Assembly: GCA_020747065.1 (NCBI GenBank)
Contig: JAGMVK010000002.1
Location: 1,922,001 to 1,986,000 of the forward strand
From: Cadophora sp. MPI-SDFR-AT-0126
Lineage: Eukaryota > Ascomycota > Leotiomycetes > Helotiales > Ploettnerulaceae
Direction of reading: 5' to 3'
DNA: 64,000 nucleotides
Shown: positions 1-11,388 of the stretch, one piece after another
Numbering within the stretch: the first letter of the stretch is position 1
How the letters are laid out: the number at the start of each line of letters is the position of its first letter
Notes under the pieces: model-generated
What the model saw: only the letters and a program-made list of their open reading frames with translations
The model's database searches: none
What the model was told of the DNA's origin: nothing
Translations under genes and position numbers: made by a program

Positions 1-359
1 AGTTCTAGGACGCTAAAATGCCCCTGCAGTTTGAGCTGGGCTTGCAGCAGGCTGCTGAACGCGTTCTGGAGCCAACTTTGTGAGCCTTATTTGGTTGAAT
101 TCAAATAAGAACAATTAGAATCTCTGAATGTCAAATACAGGACTTTCCACAATCACACCCAACCAAGATTGAGTCCAGGCCGCGCATCTTCTATAGAGGG
201 TTTCCTATCAAGAGTTGTCACGTGTGCATCTTTAATCCTTGGCGTCTCTGATGTTTTTTGACTGCCTGCTTCCTGCCTCATCCAGAACCGAGTCTGCAGC
301 CTTATTGCGACTCAACCCGCCACCACAGGACTGCACCGCAGTTCCGAACGATCGCAAAT
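1..359. other. Upstream region of the Cwc22 gene
   Basis: There is no credible coding region here. The reading frame of the downstream gene stays open back to a TTG near 258, but the segment in front of the ATG at 360 does not look like protein from the family, so this is read as promoter and 5' leader. A CACGTG palindrome lies inside it and is listed separately. Confidence 0.5.
219..224. promoter_or_regulatory. CACGTG E-box in front of Cwc22 gene
   Basis: A perfect CACGTG palindrome, in the context TCACGTGT, lies about 135 bp before the chosen ATG. Such sites bind bHLH factors (Cbf1-type) in fungi. The match is seen directly; a role in this promoter is inference from position only. Confidence 0.3.
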
Positions 360-2513
360 ATGGAGGTCGCACGGGGAAGAACAGATGCTGAGAAGCAGGC
401 GGCGGCGAAAGCAGAGTATGAGAAACTCTTGACTATGCGATCAGGGGGAACGTATATTCCACCAGCGCGACTACGAGCACTCCAGTCACAAATCACCGAC
501 AAGACAAGCAAGGAGTACCAGCGCATGGCATGGGAAGCTCTCAAGAAGTCTATAAACGGATTGATCAACAAAGTCAACGTTTCGAACATCAAATACATAG
601 TCCCAGAACTGTTTGGCGAAAACCTGATCAGAGGTCGGGGTCTCTTCTGCAGAAGCATCATGAAAGCGCAAGCTGCAAGTTTACCGTTCACTCCGATTTA
701 CGCAGCTATGGTCGCCATCGTCAACACAAAGCTTCCCAATGTTGGTGAGCTTCTCCTCAAGCGCCTGATTGTGCAATTCAAGAAAGGCTTCAAACGGAAC
801 GACAAAGCAGTCTGTCTCTCTGCAACCACATTCATTGCGCACCTATGCAATCAGCAAGTAGCGCACGAAATGGTAGCAGTGCAAATGTTGCTACTGCTCC
901 TCAACAAACCTACAGACGACAGCGTCGAGATCGCAGTTGGCCTGACGAGAGAAGTCGGACACCATCTGGAAGAAATGAACATGGCGGTATCCATTGTGGT
1001 TTTCGACAGATTTCGGGGAATCCTGAATGAGGAAGATATTGACAAGAGGGTCCAGTACATGATAGAGGTTCTTTTCCAAGTCCGGAAGGACAAGTACAAG
1101 GACAATCCATCTATCAAGGAGGAGTTGGACCTGGTTGAAGAGGATGATCAGATCACACACAGGATTTCCCTGGACGACGAAATAGATGTACAGGATGGTC
1201 TCAACGTTTTCAAATTTGATCCTAACTGGGAAGAGAATGAAGAGATATATCGCCGAACGAAGGCCGAAATCCTTGGAGAGGGCAGTGATGAGGATGGGGA
1301 CGAGGACGACAGCGATGACAGCGAAGATGACGAAGATAAGCAAGCAGAAAAGGCACTTGAGATCAAGGATCAGAGCAATGCTGATCTGGTAGCATTACGG
1401 AAAACCATTTACCTGACGATCATGTCAAGTATTGACCCAGAGGAGTGCTGCCACAAACTGATGAAGGTTTCGCTTCCTGCGGGTTTTGAGCACGAGCTAC
1501 CATCCATGATTATTGAATGTTGCTCTCAGGAGAAGACTTACTCCAAGTTTTACGGCCTGATTGGCGAACGATTTGCGAAGATAAACAGACTCTGGACGGA
1601 TCTGTTCGAGCAGTCCTTTGCTAAATACTATGATACGATTCATAGATACGAGACGAATCGCCTGCGGAACATTGCTAGATTTTTCGGCCATTTGCTCAGT
1701 TCTGATGCATTTGGGTGGCACGTCTTTTCAGTCATCCATTTGAACGAGGAAGAGACTACTTCAAGCAGTCGTATTTTCATCAAGATTCTTTTCGAAGATC
1801 TGGCTGAAGAAATGGGCATGCCAAAATTGCAAACTCGGTTAAAGGACAATGCTCTTCGTCCATATTTCGATGGAATCTTCCCACGCGATAATCCCCGGAA
1901 CACGAGGTTCTCCATCAATTACTTCACTTCAATCAAGATGGGTCCAGTCACCGAGGAGATGCGAGAGTATTTGGCCAACATACCTAAACCAGCTTTGCCA
2001 GCACCACCACCCGCTGATTCCTCGGACTCGGAGTCAAGCTACTCATCGTACACGGGCTCGTCATATTCACGATCGCGAAGTCGATCCCTAAGCCGCTCTC
2101 CTCCACGAAAGGCAGAGGTAAGCAAAGTCGCCAAGCGACAACGCGACTATTCGAGCTCTCGTTCCCGCTCTTTCTCAAGCTCATCATCACGATCACGGTC
2201 TCGATCCCGCTCCTTGTCTCGCTCAAGATCCATTTCCCCATCACGATCACCACCACGTCGAAGTCGCCCAAGATCCTGGACACCAGATCGAAGTCCGTCC
2301 CCGCCACCAAGGAGACGAAGGAGTCCGTCACCTAGAGGTCGAAGCCCGTCGCCTGCTCCCAGGAGACGAAAGGATTCGTTACCTAGGGATCGAAGTCCAT
2401 CGCCTGCTCCTAGGAGAAGAATGAGCTCAACCCCTCGGCGCCGAAGAAGTGCGTCTCCTCTCAGAAGGCGGCGAAGCCCTTCACCTCCACCAAAGCGGAG
2501 AAGGCTTTCCTGA
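360..2513 (+). CDS. CWC22: Pre-mRNA-splicing factor Cwc22 (MIF4G, MA3 and RS domains)
   Basis: Cwc22 is a spliceosome component needed around the first catalytic step; in animals it also recruits eIF4A3 to deposit the exon junction complex. The 717-residue product shows the family order. A MIF4G domain of helical repeats covers roughly residues 50-240 (for example NVSNIKYIVPELFGENLIRG). An acidic Asp/Glu linker lies near 305-330. An MA3 domain covers about 340-470. The tail, about 555-717, is an Arg/Ser-rich RS domain made of RSPSPxPRRR-type units and should localise the protein to the nucleus. The gene has no intron. I start at the ATG at 360 (MEVARGRTDAEKQ), because the open frame before it is unlike the family. 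The RS tail is repetitive at DNA level, with two near-identical units near 2340 and 2390. The identification is firm; the RS length is typical of filamentous fungi rather than of budding yeast. Confidence 0.95.
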   Translation: MEVARGRTDAEKQAAAKAEYEKLLTMRSGGTYIPPARLRALQSQITDKTSKEYQRMAWEALKKSINGLINKVNVSNIKYIVPELFGENLIRGRGLFCRSIMKAQAASLPFTPIYAAMVAIVNTKLPNVGELLLKRLIVQFKKGFKRNDKAVCLSATTFIAHLCNQQVAHEMVAVQMLLLLLNKPTDDSVEIAVGLTREVGHHLEEMNMAVSIVVFDRFRGILNEEDIDKRVQYMIEVLFQVRKDKYKDNPSIKEELDLVEEDDQITHRISLDDEIDVQDGLNVFKFDPNWEENEEIYRRTKAEILGEGSDEDGDEDDSDDSEDDEDKQAEKALEIKDQSNADLVALRKTIYLTIMSSIDPEECCHKLMKVSLPAGFEHELPSMIIECCSQEKTYSKFYGLIGERFAKINRLWTDLFEQSFAKYYDTIHRYETNRLRNIARFFGHLLSSDAFGWHVFSVIHLNEEETTSSSRIFIKILFEDLAEEMGMPKLQTRLKDNALRPYFDGIFPRDNPRNTRFSINYFTSIKMGPVTEEMREYLANIPKPALPAPPPADSSDSESSYSSYTGSSYSRSRSRSLSRSPPRKAEVSKVAKRQRDYSSSRSRSFSSSSSRSRSRSRSLSRSRSISPSRSPPRRSRPRSWTPDRSPSPPPRRRRSPSPRGRSPSPAPRRRKDSLPRDRSPSPAPRRRMSSTPRRRRSASPLRRRRSPSPPPKRRRLS

Positions 2514-3906
2514 TTTCAAGTTTTGGGCCATGTATAGTACTGCGAAGGCGCTTTGGGGTTATTTTAGTCGGAACGAGTAGTCATCATTATGATCGTGTCC
2601 ACCAAAGGAACGGATGGAGTCTTCCAACAAGGTTATTCGCAAAGATATCACGAAGTGGGCTACCGCGGTAGATCAAAAAGAATGGATTTGAGTTATGCCA
2701 ATCCCCATTTACAGACCATGAAAACGTGAAATAGAGCCTATTCCTGCATGATTAGCATATCTCGAGATTGAGTAGTGTTGGTACTTTTGCATCCGACATA
2801 TTTGACTAAGCATACTTTAGTCATGCCATGCCATGATTGGTCCATATGTACAATGAATATCTGCCGGTTGCTTGAGCAGGACCCCGGCTTCGAAGTGGAT
2901 GTGGTCATGTAATCGACAAGCGCTCGTGGTGGTCGGGATGACATACTATGCCCCTAGTCAAACCCCAGCCCGCGCGGATGCAACCACCCATGCCATGGAA
3001 GATGGAACTCTCAAGGAAGAATCACAGAAGCAAAGAAAGGTCTAGACATGGAAGCCCCCTGGGTTGGCTAGCGGAAGTCTTCCTTCAAGAGTCGCCTGAT
3101 CTGCTGTACAACCACACCCAGCGCTCTGGCGCTCATGGCAGGCAAAGTGGCCTGTCTTTACAGAGTCCGAAGCTCCAAGATGATGTCGTCCACTTTTATA
3201 TTTCTTTGTCATCAGCTTACTTAAATGTCTAGCTTCAACATTTCTTGAAGCGGTTGGGCTGGGCAAGGGTGCAACTGACATGCCAAGGCGAGGAACAAAC
3301 TTCAATTGGAGCTCGGCATGGCATACATTCATTCCCGTTCCCGACGGGCTTCCACCGCGAATGGTCAACATTAACGTTTAATTCGGCCATTCATCCATCA
3401 CCACTACACTGCGTTGCACTGCACTACACATGGCGCCTTCCCATCTTGCAGTACGTCAGCCAACTGCTCCAGAAGCTACCCCTGCGACATACAAGGTGTT
3501 CTACCCCTGAAGCCATGTTTTTCGGACCAGTCCACCTCCCAGAAGGGCAAAAGTGCATGGTGCTGTTGGTGTACATCACTTCATGGGATCTAGTCGGTGC
3601 GAATCATTCCTCCTTCCCCTTGGCCCTTGGGCATGTAGATAGATCATGTACCGCGAATCCTGTGCCTGAATAGGACTCGCTGCAAGTATGTAAGCAGACC
3701 CTTTATCGAATTTCCTAGCCTTCCTCTTTCCATCTCTAGACATCTCACCAATTTCGAAGTGAAGACACAATTCCGCAAACCTGCGTGCGCCTTCTCCGAA
3801 ATCCCCCTCCTTGCCCAAACCGAATTTTGCAGGGAACACGGCCGAATGGATGGACTTTCAAATTCGCCCCCACCACGTATAGGTTCTGGCAGAGTGGCGA
3901 GTGGTA
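2514..3906. other. Intergenic region
   Basis: About 1.4 kb between two genes on the same strand. Short open frames on both strands overlap one another and show no family signature. It holds the 3' end of the Cwc22 transcript and the promoter of the next gene. I see no repeat or RNA gene. Confidence 0.5.
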
Positions 3907-5998
3907 ATGGATGCTCGAGAGGGGGAGGATTCCCAGTCACGTCGGCCGAGCATCAAGCGCCCTTGGGAGGAGGACTATGTGTTGCAAGAGCAGGTCAATG
4001 CCTGGAAAGGAACCAGACTTCCTCCAATTGACGCTTCTTACCGCCGACCATCGCTACCGCCCCGATTCACCGAACCCGAAGATATCTGGGGGAATCATCA
4101 TGGCCCAGAAACGAGAGGTGGGGAGGCAAAGAGAATTCGATACGAGGGACGTGATTACAGTTCAATTTCTCGGGAAGATCTGGATTTAAGACGCGATTTC
4201 TTTCGGCCCATTGACTCCCGTAAGGTTCACAGACGCTCTTGTTTTGTTGTGACAGAACTCTAACTTTGAGATATAGATTCAAACTATACTCCGACTCGAA
4301 GCTCACAGGAAGTGCCTAGCTCCCGCCTCGAGCAAGACCAAGGGCGGGGAACCGCAGAGCTGGGAGCACCAGGAGCTTCAGAAAATGCATCATTAACCAA
4401 GGCCTGCTCCAGCTGCAAAGGGCTGATTATGCAGGGAAGTCTGGGCGACGGGAATAATGATTCGGCTGAAGTTCTCAAACTTTCTGCAGGCTTGCTGAAT
4501 AACACGATCTTAGTTCTAACTCGATTTATGCCCCAGGCTCGGGGTGCAATTCGTGTAAGTAAACGGATCCGATGCACCTCCCACAACCTCGCCTTATTGC
4601 CTCTGCTGACCGAAATGTAATCAGGAGGGAGCCAGAATTGAGATTAGCTCGAAAGCCGAGCTGCCCCCAATAGAAGAAGCCGGTCTGAAACATACGCTGA
4701 ACTGGCTTCTGGACAGAATTCATCACGTCAATGACCTTGCCGAACAGCTCTTGCAGCATGTACCACAGGAGTCTTCGCTAGGTATTGTAAGAAACTTCAC
4801 GGAAGGTGGAATCAGTGCTCAAGATGATCTCGAGCACATCATGAAAAGAAGAATGAATGCCGATTCCGGAGACTTGAAAAGATCTAGGGATGACCCGGAC
4901 GACGCCAATACGGATGCCAAACTTCACATTCGGCGACGATCTATTGCGACAACTCTACCGGGGACTGAAGAGTTCTTGTCGATGAGGAACTCTCAAGAGC
5001 ATCATCAACTCCAGTCGAACCTGCATGGTGGACAAAACCAAAGAGTCCATATGAATCCGCCTCCTCCACCACCAGTTCCTAATCGGCAGCTTCCTTCGCC
5101 TCCTGGACGTTCCCTTCCTTCACCGACATCAATGAACTTTCCATCACCTTCAGCCAGCTCTTATGGGTCCTCGTCTCAACCTTCCAGCCATCTCCCACCG
5201 TCTGGCCTCCATCATTCGTCTCTGAGTAGCTACCTCCCACCGATCGGATCGTCGCACTCACCGGATGCCCTTCAAGCTCACACAGCAGCATTACAGCATG
5301 AGGTCTCTGTTCAGAAGATTGCTTTATCATCCCTTCAAGGCGAGCACAACAAGCTCCTTGCGGCCTTCTCACGCTCCCAAACGCGGGCCAGTGCGCTCGA
5401 GAAGAAGCATTCTGTATCCGACACCGAGATTATAAGCTTGACGGAGGAGAAATTGAGGCTCCAATCCCAGGTGGTCGAACTAGAACGAGATGTGGAGGAG
5501 TTAGCACGCAGTCGGGATGAATTCAGGCAGGCGGCAGTTCAGGAGGGAGCTCAGTATGTGGAGATTGTCAAGAGAGCTTCTCGACTGGAGGAAGTAGCTG
5601 GAGAGGAGCGAAAAGGATGGAACAAATTGAAGTTGGAAATGGAGCAGAAGATAGAGGCATTGAGCGGTGGTAGCAGCCGCATGGATGGTCCCCCTAGTGG
5701 CTCAGGGCAACTTGTCAATGTCGCCACTCACACTTCCGATGTTGATAGCCACACCGAGCTCAAGTTAGAGCCGACGAGTGATAGCCGACCCACCTCACAC
5801 TCGGAAATTGTTCGGCACGAATCAAACCAGGCACTCGAGGAGGAGATTCGAAGACTTCGTAGTCGGTGTGCTGAAGTTGAAGGCGCATTGCGAGCCGTTC
5901 GAGAAGATAGCCGTAATATGGAAGAAATGATAGAAGCTCTCGGCCTGGCAGGAAAGTCGATTTTAGAAAGGGCTGATAGAACGCTTTCTGGTAGCTGA
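3907..5998 (+). CDS. Unrecognised fungal coiled-coil protein
   Basis: I do not recognise this gene. Three exons join cleanly: 3907-4219, 4277-4554 and 4625-5998, giving 654 residues. The donors are GTAAGG and GTAAGT and the acceptors ATAG and TCAG. The first 100 residues are hydrophilic. The next part contains a CxxC pair (CSSCKGLIMQG), then a compact hydrophobic segment (LSAGLLNNTILVLTRFMPQA). This CxxC alone is too little for a zinc finger. A Pro/Ser/His-rich middle (about 290-390) contains PPPPPPVP and is probably disordered. The last 250 residues are a long Glu/Arg/Leu-rich coiled coil, broken by a Ser/Thr segment, ending in a short second coil. The layout suggests a scaffold or regulatory protein, possibly nuclear, since basic patches such as KRSRDD occur. 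That is inference only. The start at 3907 is the first ATG of the open frame; a second in-frame ATG follows far downstream. Confidence 0.75.
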
Positions 5999-7516
5999 CA
6001 GAAACCATAACCTAAGATAGTGAAAACTCGAATTTCGAGGGTTACGACAAAAAGACCGAAGAGTCCATCACACTTGTACACAAAACCCTTGGTACGTACC
6101 GTCATTTGGAGGCGTTCTGCGATTTGGGAGGCATATATCCATGTAATTAAAATGGAATTGCAGACTCTGCCATGCGATATATTGTTATCAATACTGAATG
6201 AGCATATTCATGCATAGATCGATAGAATTTCTGTTACAACACGAGCATGGGAGCATTTTGGGAGCTGCTCAAAGGCATCGCAAAATTGACTGAGAACGAT
6301 CGAGGGCGGAGAGGGGACGGTGGCATCTAGGATTTAACTCCTTGAGAGTGTCGACCCCTTGTCGAGTTGCGTGGATCACACGCGAGCTTCGATACGGTGA
6401 GCGGTCTACCAAAGGGGAGCTTCACTTCTTAGAGGATCTGAAATCACGGCTCATCACCTGCATCCCACTCTCAACGGTAGTCATGTTTCGTCAGTGTCAT
6501 CACATGAACCACCATTTATTGTACCAAGCTAGTAGTCAAGTTTATCGACCACAGTCAGCATATTACGTCGCAACGAGTGTCTGTGATAGGTTCTCTCCGA
6601 ATCGAGAGGTTCTTTTTCAGCACTCGGACTCCTCTTATCAAACCAGGTGGTGTCAATATCAAGTTCTTTGTACTTCCGTACCTTCTTTCCAACAGGTTTG
6701 GAAAGTTAAGCACCAAACGGGCCGCGATGCAAGGGCCCTTGTCGTCTTTCGTCCTCGCCGCAGGCAAGAGTGGCGTGAGATATGGAAAAATGGGCGTCAG
6801 GCGGTTCTTGGCATTGGGCTTCAAGAGGGGTTGAAAGTCGTGACCTTCTCGAATGGCTGAAGGATTCATGGAGGGCCTATGGAGGGGAATGGAGGATAGC
6901 GGGGATCTTTTTGTTCGGGATTCGGTTCGAATCTCACGGCTTGGCGATCTGATGTTGGATCTTGAACTTTAACAGGGGAGTGGAGGATCGTAGGTTTTCA
7001 TATCATCCTTACGGATGACTAGACGTTTAAGCCAGTCGTAAGTCTCCTGTTGATGTTGTCAACAGATGTCAATGCTTTCATTACGTACGAGCTAAAGGTT
7101 TGTTGCATCAGCCTCGTCTGCATCCACGCCCTGGTCAACTGTTTTCTTGATTGCTATGTCCATAGGAAGAGCAACCCCGAGACAGCTTTTAGGTTCTGCT
7201 CTTATACCTCTGGGCGATATAATGGATGCAACCGCCCCGTATGAATGACATCCTATTGTACGAAAATCCGTTCTCGGAGCCAGCCCGAGCATGAATTCAA
7301 GATCCCGGTTGACTTTTGTGTGAAGCACTCTCGAAGCAAAGTAATTGCGGGCGGAAAAGACACTACCAAAAGAACAACATCTGGCCCGTCATTAAGTTGT
7401 CAAATCCTTCATTCCTCCCCATCACACGACTGACTGCATTACTTAACCTCGACGGTCGAGTTCTTCCTGAAGCCTTCACAATCGTTCGTAAATTCTCAAG
7501 GCCCGTAGATAATGAC
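5999..7516. other. Intergenic region with a possible F-box relic
   Basis: There is no supported gene. A 21-codon open frame starting at 6153 reads like the first half of an F-box (LQTLPCDILLSILNEH) and then stops. Around 6550-6860 several frames on both strands are open at once, which reflects base composition rather than coding. A B-box-like GGTTCGAATC near 6923 lacks a matching tRNA arm. Confidence 0.4.
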
Positions 7517-8329
7517 CTACTGGGCTGCAAACAGCAAATCGGACTTATATTGTTCCTCCATTGGCTTCCTGTTCTTCATGCTCTTTGCATCTGCAGGACC
7601 GCCCTTTCTTGTCACCCATTTGACGATAATAGATCTGGGAAGTGTGTGCTGCGTCATCTGGGCAATGAAATCATTGACTGTTTTTTGATCGTCTATGAAT
7701 TCGGGACTATCGGAGAGGATGAGGTTCGAAGAAGCTCTATCATCATTTTTCTTGTTATGAATAAGGACGAGCTCCTCAAGCCTCGACAGCTGAGTTTCGG
7801 GACCAACTGGACTGGACCTCAAAACCGGAATGTCTTCTACTCGAACTGCCAGGTTTACGCATCGGAATGCTGGATTGGCTGGGCTGGCTGGTTGTGACAA
7901 GGAAATCTCAAGAGTTTTAAACCTCGTGAAACAGAACGATATCAACTTCCCAACGAATAAAGGTGAAACAGATGTTTCTATCCAAGGTATACTGTAGACA
8001 CATTAGCTTCTGATCTGCCGCCCCAAAGGTAGATTCAGCCATAAGATCGGACTCACCGGCGAAATCTTCTCGTAATACTTCGATCCGACTTGTCGAGCCT
8101 CTTTGTTGACGTGCAGCATAGCTGGGACTGAGGTTCTAGAAGATAGCTTGGAACGCTTCTGGCAGGAGTTGAGCTCCACGACTCGAGGTACTCTGGCACT
8201 GTCCTCCCAAATTATAAGACGAAGTTCCAAAGGTAGTCTTCGAAATTGTGGGAACCTGGGTATGGAGGAGGTTGCTCCTAGTCCAGTCGCGGCTGCTGCC
8301 ATCATCTTTGCGTGTTCGGTTCGGATCAT
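7517..8329 (-). CDS. 2EXR-domain protein, reading frame uncertain
   Basis: 2EXR proteins are an expanded fungal family of unknown biochemical role. Exon 1 (8329-8057, ATG at 8329) carries the family hallmark FPQFRRLPLELRLIIWED and the later MLHVNKEARQVGSKYY. A normal GTGAGT donor and a TCTACAG acceptor lead to exon 2 from 7991, which reads CFTFIRWEVDIVL, as expected. The frame then meets a stop, while the conserved-looking continuation (PANPAFRCVNLAV, SRLEELVLIH) is in another frame down to 7517. A 49-nt intron, 7884-7932, with a poor GTTTCA donor would join them and give 232 residues. Otherwise a one-base shift near 7925 has broken the gene. The family call is good. Whether the gene is intact is open. 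Confidence 0.6.
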
Positions 8330-9666
8330 TGGTTTCTGTCGCTCCTGCTGGACATACAGCTGGGGGTTTGTCTTCCACAGAGCGATTGCAGAGGTCAGAT
8401 CCAGTTGATTCTTTGATGATGAATTCTTAGGAGTTTTGTCGCGAGGTAGATCGACGTCCTCAGCGTCGCCATCGAAAATTTGAGAAGATCAAGGCGATAT
8501 GGCTGTTGAAATGTGACAGTGACGGCGGTCACTAGGTTGTTGTTGAAGTGTTGTGGAGACTATGGAAGGAGAAATCCGATGTAGTCGTGATTGAAGCACG
8601 GTCGAGTTGAAGAAGTGAGGTTGTGAGATTTTGTGTTTCTGGACAGGAGACAAGCCAAGCCACAATAAGGCAAACAATGGTGAGTGAAAGTCCGGCAAAA
8701 GATATCGCAAGCTAATTCTCCTAGTACATATGTGTTGATTTTACAAGCTGCATAACGATAGGTTCATATTTGCAGGCAGTGACCTGTTCCGGAAAAGGGA
8801 ATTCACACATGGAATTCACCTCTGGAGATCTGAGCTGTGTAACTATCTTGTCTCGGTAAGCCAACCCAAAATGCCAAATTTCAACCTCCATTAAGTATCA
8901 AGAAAATTTCGTCAATCGAGTGGCTAGCTTGCTTGCTGCGCTGCCTGCGGACCAGGTTGCGAAAATATGATAGGTTCTCAAGATTGGGTAGGTTCTGTCC
9001 TTTCGGGACTTTGCGAACTTTGAAAAGATATGCGCGGTTGTTAATGTTGATTCGTCAGTTTTCGTCAACGGACATATCTTTTTCTCTCTCCCAATTTCGT
9101 GGCATTGTGGGTTTATCTGTTCCTCAGTGTGGATGGTGAGCGGGTATTGCGTGTTATTTTTTCATCACTTTTGTACTGAAGTGCTCGCCGATGAAATATG
9201 TTTATTTTGATGGGGAGCAAGGCGGTGCAGTGGTAGCTGGCAGTGTTGGATCAGAACTTCAGCGGGAGCAAAAGACTCGCACGCGCTGCTGCTGAATGCA
9301 TTCTCAGTGTCTGTAATGGCTTTCTCGCGCAGCTCCTTGATGGAGGCCATAGCTTCAAGTTGGCTCAAAATCCAACCACTGTTGTGTGATCGACAAAGGG
9401 ACGTGGTATCGTGAGTCTTAGATGCGGATGTTGACCTGAATGAGTAAACTTGGCCTGGCCTCCGTTGTTGTTAACAGTTCCCGAATTGCATCGGTAGATA
9501 TGTACCACAGAAGCGATCAAGGCGCCTATAGAGGTGTGAGAACTTGTTTGTAGTCGAGTACACAGACAGGTCCTGAAATATTGAGCCATGCAAAATGCTG
9601 GCCAGGAGGCAATGATCATCTATTGATCTGGTCTAAACTCTCTTTCTATCCAACCATCTACCGACA
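8330..9666. other. Intergenic region
   Basis: No supported gene. A 67-codon minus-strand frame ending at 9165 (SQLEAMASIKELREKAITD) looks helical but has no recognisable family or splice partners. The rest is scattered short frames. Confidence 0.4.
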
Positions 9667-11388
9667 TCAACTCTGCCCATTAGTCAAGTGTTCCCCTCCA
9701 ACCCCATTTGTTGCAGTTGCCTTGGCCTCTTCAGCAGCTTCCGTCTGACACCTCTCGCACATGCACCAGCCGCCCAGACTGCCTGACGCCCACTCCCTCC
9801 TATCCTGGACTTTCAAGTCGATATCACAATAGTGATTCAAGACCTCTTCTCCTGCTTTGATTCCACCAGGCAGCCCCCCGACCCTCTTCTCCCTGCACCA
9901 AAGTCTCATGCGTCCTTCCCATTCCCACTGAACATTGGGGTTGCAGTCGTGGTTCGCCAAGCACCATAGAGGATGAACAGCGGCCACTTCGGGGTGGCCG
10001 GTTCTCTTGTTTACTCGAGCTGAAGCTGTGCCACGGAACTTGCTGTAAAGAGTATTGAGTATCCAGAGATCATAAGTGGCCAGCGTTGAGAAGATATCAA
10101 TGTCCATTTTCTCTAGCACATGCAGTGGACCAGCAATATTGTATTCAAAGGAAAATGGAAGAGTCCAGATGGGAGGAGGTGGAGCATTGGGTGAAAGAGA
10201 GACGGCATTGGCTGCACTAGGGAGGAAATCGCCCCATATGTATTTTACCTCTTTCAATTCCAATGGATGGACTTGTTGAGTTTCGGCCATGGCCAAAGCG
10301 CGGGCTAGGAGTAAGAGATACAGAGCGAACGGTTTCTCCCTTGGGTCGGGATCTTTAGCTATTGTGTCGATATCCTTGTCGCACACAGCGGGGTGGTATT
10401 CTTCTTGTGCTCGACTTAAGCAATACTCGTCGCAAAACATGATATCGTCACATTCTGGGCAGCCCACTACTTTGCTGTCTGGGGTGAGCGGGGGTAGTTC
10501 CAAACTGCAAGCATCACATAGCGATTCTTTGAGGCGGTTGTTGGCTGCTAGAAGGGAGAATTCGTTGAGAATAGGATCACCTGGCTGAATGTCGACCTTA
10601 GCGAACAGACCGAGTTGCTTGTTTGTAGGCAGAGTTCCGGAGCCATCGACACTGGTCCCAGCGGATTCCAGTAGAAGCGGCAGTTCGGTGACCCTGACCT
10701 CAACATTTGGCGCTGTCTCTGCCAGCTGACCGTTTAGAAAGTCCAGAGTTTCCTGCGCAAATCGGTTCGGTTCATGGTCGTTCCATGGATATATTTCACG
10801 CCGTACCAGCCCGTGGTCAGGCAACTCATTGATATCCACTTCGTCGACTTTCAATCTCCGCTTCGCCATATTCTCTATGTATTCCTTGGCCTGCAGAAGT
10901 TCCACATCCCCGGGTGCAGCTGTTAGACCTCTCGTGCAGAAGTCGTACGCACTTTTCAAGCACCCGCACAGCAAAAGACTGACGGCGAGGCTGCGGTAAC
11001 ACCGTATCGAGGCTATGCGTGCGAGCTCCCGGGTCTTCTTATCCGCGTCTGCATCTGTGTCAAGGCTCATGCTCTCTACCCCGCCGGGAAGATCGACGTT
11101 GCTGGTCCCTGGCTCCCGCAGCACTATTGGCGTTCCATCAGTCGAGCGGGACCGAAGGGCCTCCAGAGCCTCATCGTGGAATTCGAATCCTTCGTTGGCG
11201 CACTCGTCGCAGAGAAGCAGTGCCCTGTAACTATCGCCGGCTGCTAGATCGGGGTAGCCTAGCTCTGTATGCACTTCCGCCCGCTCGATGTAGGCGATGA
11301 GATCGTAGGGCAGGTTCAGGAGGGCTTTGGTTATGTCTCGACGCTTTTGCAGTAAGTAGGCGGTTTCTTCCTCCTGGTCGTTGTCCAT
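9667..11388 (-). CDS. SET domain protein with MYND zinc finger (SMYD-like)
   Basis: This is probably a protein-lysine methyltransferase of the SET/MYND type; the substrate cannot be read from sequence. The 573-residue product is intronless. Its N-terminal 180 residues hold helical, TPR-like repeats (AYIERAEVHTELGYPDLAAG, and SLLLCGCLKSAYDFCTRGL). A start of the SET fold follows near 255-275 (GLFAKVDIQPGDPI). A MYND-like cysteine cluster is inserted at about 291-336, with the CxxC, CxxC, CxxxC and HxxxC pattern. The SET core motif NHDCNPN is at 479-485 and a NHY motif at 518-520. A post-SET cysteine triplet (CMCERC) follows at 543-548. All elements needed for S-adenosylmethionine binding and the lysine channel appear present. 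The ATG at 11388 is the first in frame. The gene lies downstream of the 2EXR gene on the same strand, with no evidence of a functional link. Confidence 0.85.
   Translation of the reverse strand: MDNDQEEETAYLLQKRRDITKALLNLPYDLIAYIERAEVHTELGYPDLAAGDSYRALLLCDECANEGFEFHDEALEALRSRSTDGTPIVLREPGTSNVDLPGGVESMSLDTDADADKKTRELARIASIRCYRSLAVSLLLCGCLKSAYDFCTRGLTAAPGDVELLQAKEYIENMAKRRLKVDEVDINELPDHGLVRREIYPWNDHEPNRFAQETLDFLNGQLAETAPNVEVRVTELPLLLESAGTSVDGSGTLPTNKQLGLFAKVDIQPGDPILNEFSLLAANNRLKESLCDACSLELPPLTPDSKVVGCPECDDIMFCDEYCLSRAQEEYHPAVCDKDIDTIAKDPDPREKPFALYLLLLARALAMAETQQVHPLELKEVKYIWGDFLPSAANAVSLSPNAPPPPIWTLPFSFEYNIAGPLHVLEKMDIDIFSTLATYDLWILNTLYSKFRGTASARVNKRTGHPEVAAVHPLWCLANHDCNPNVQWEWEGRMRLWCREKRVGGLPGGIKAGEEVLNHYCDIDLKVQDRREWASGSLGGWCMCERCQTEAAEEAKATATNGVGGEHLTNGQS

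Noticed and set aside
6342..6869. Open frames of 85-172 codons on both strands
   Set aside because: Three frames are open at once with no start context, splice signals or family resemblance; base composition explains them.
6915..6940. tRNA B-box-like sequence GGTTCGAATC
   Set aside because: The flanking bases do not form a T-arm stem and no A box or acceptor stem was found.
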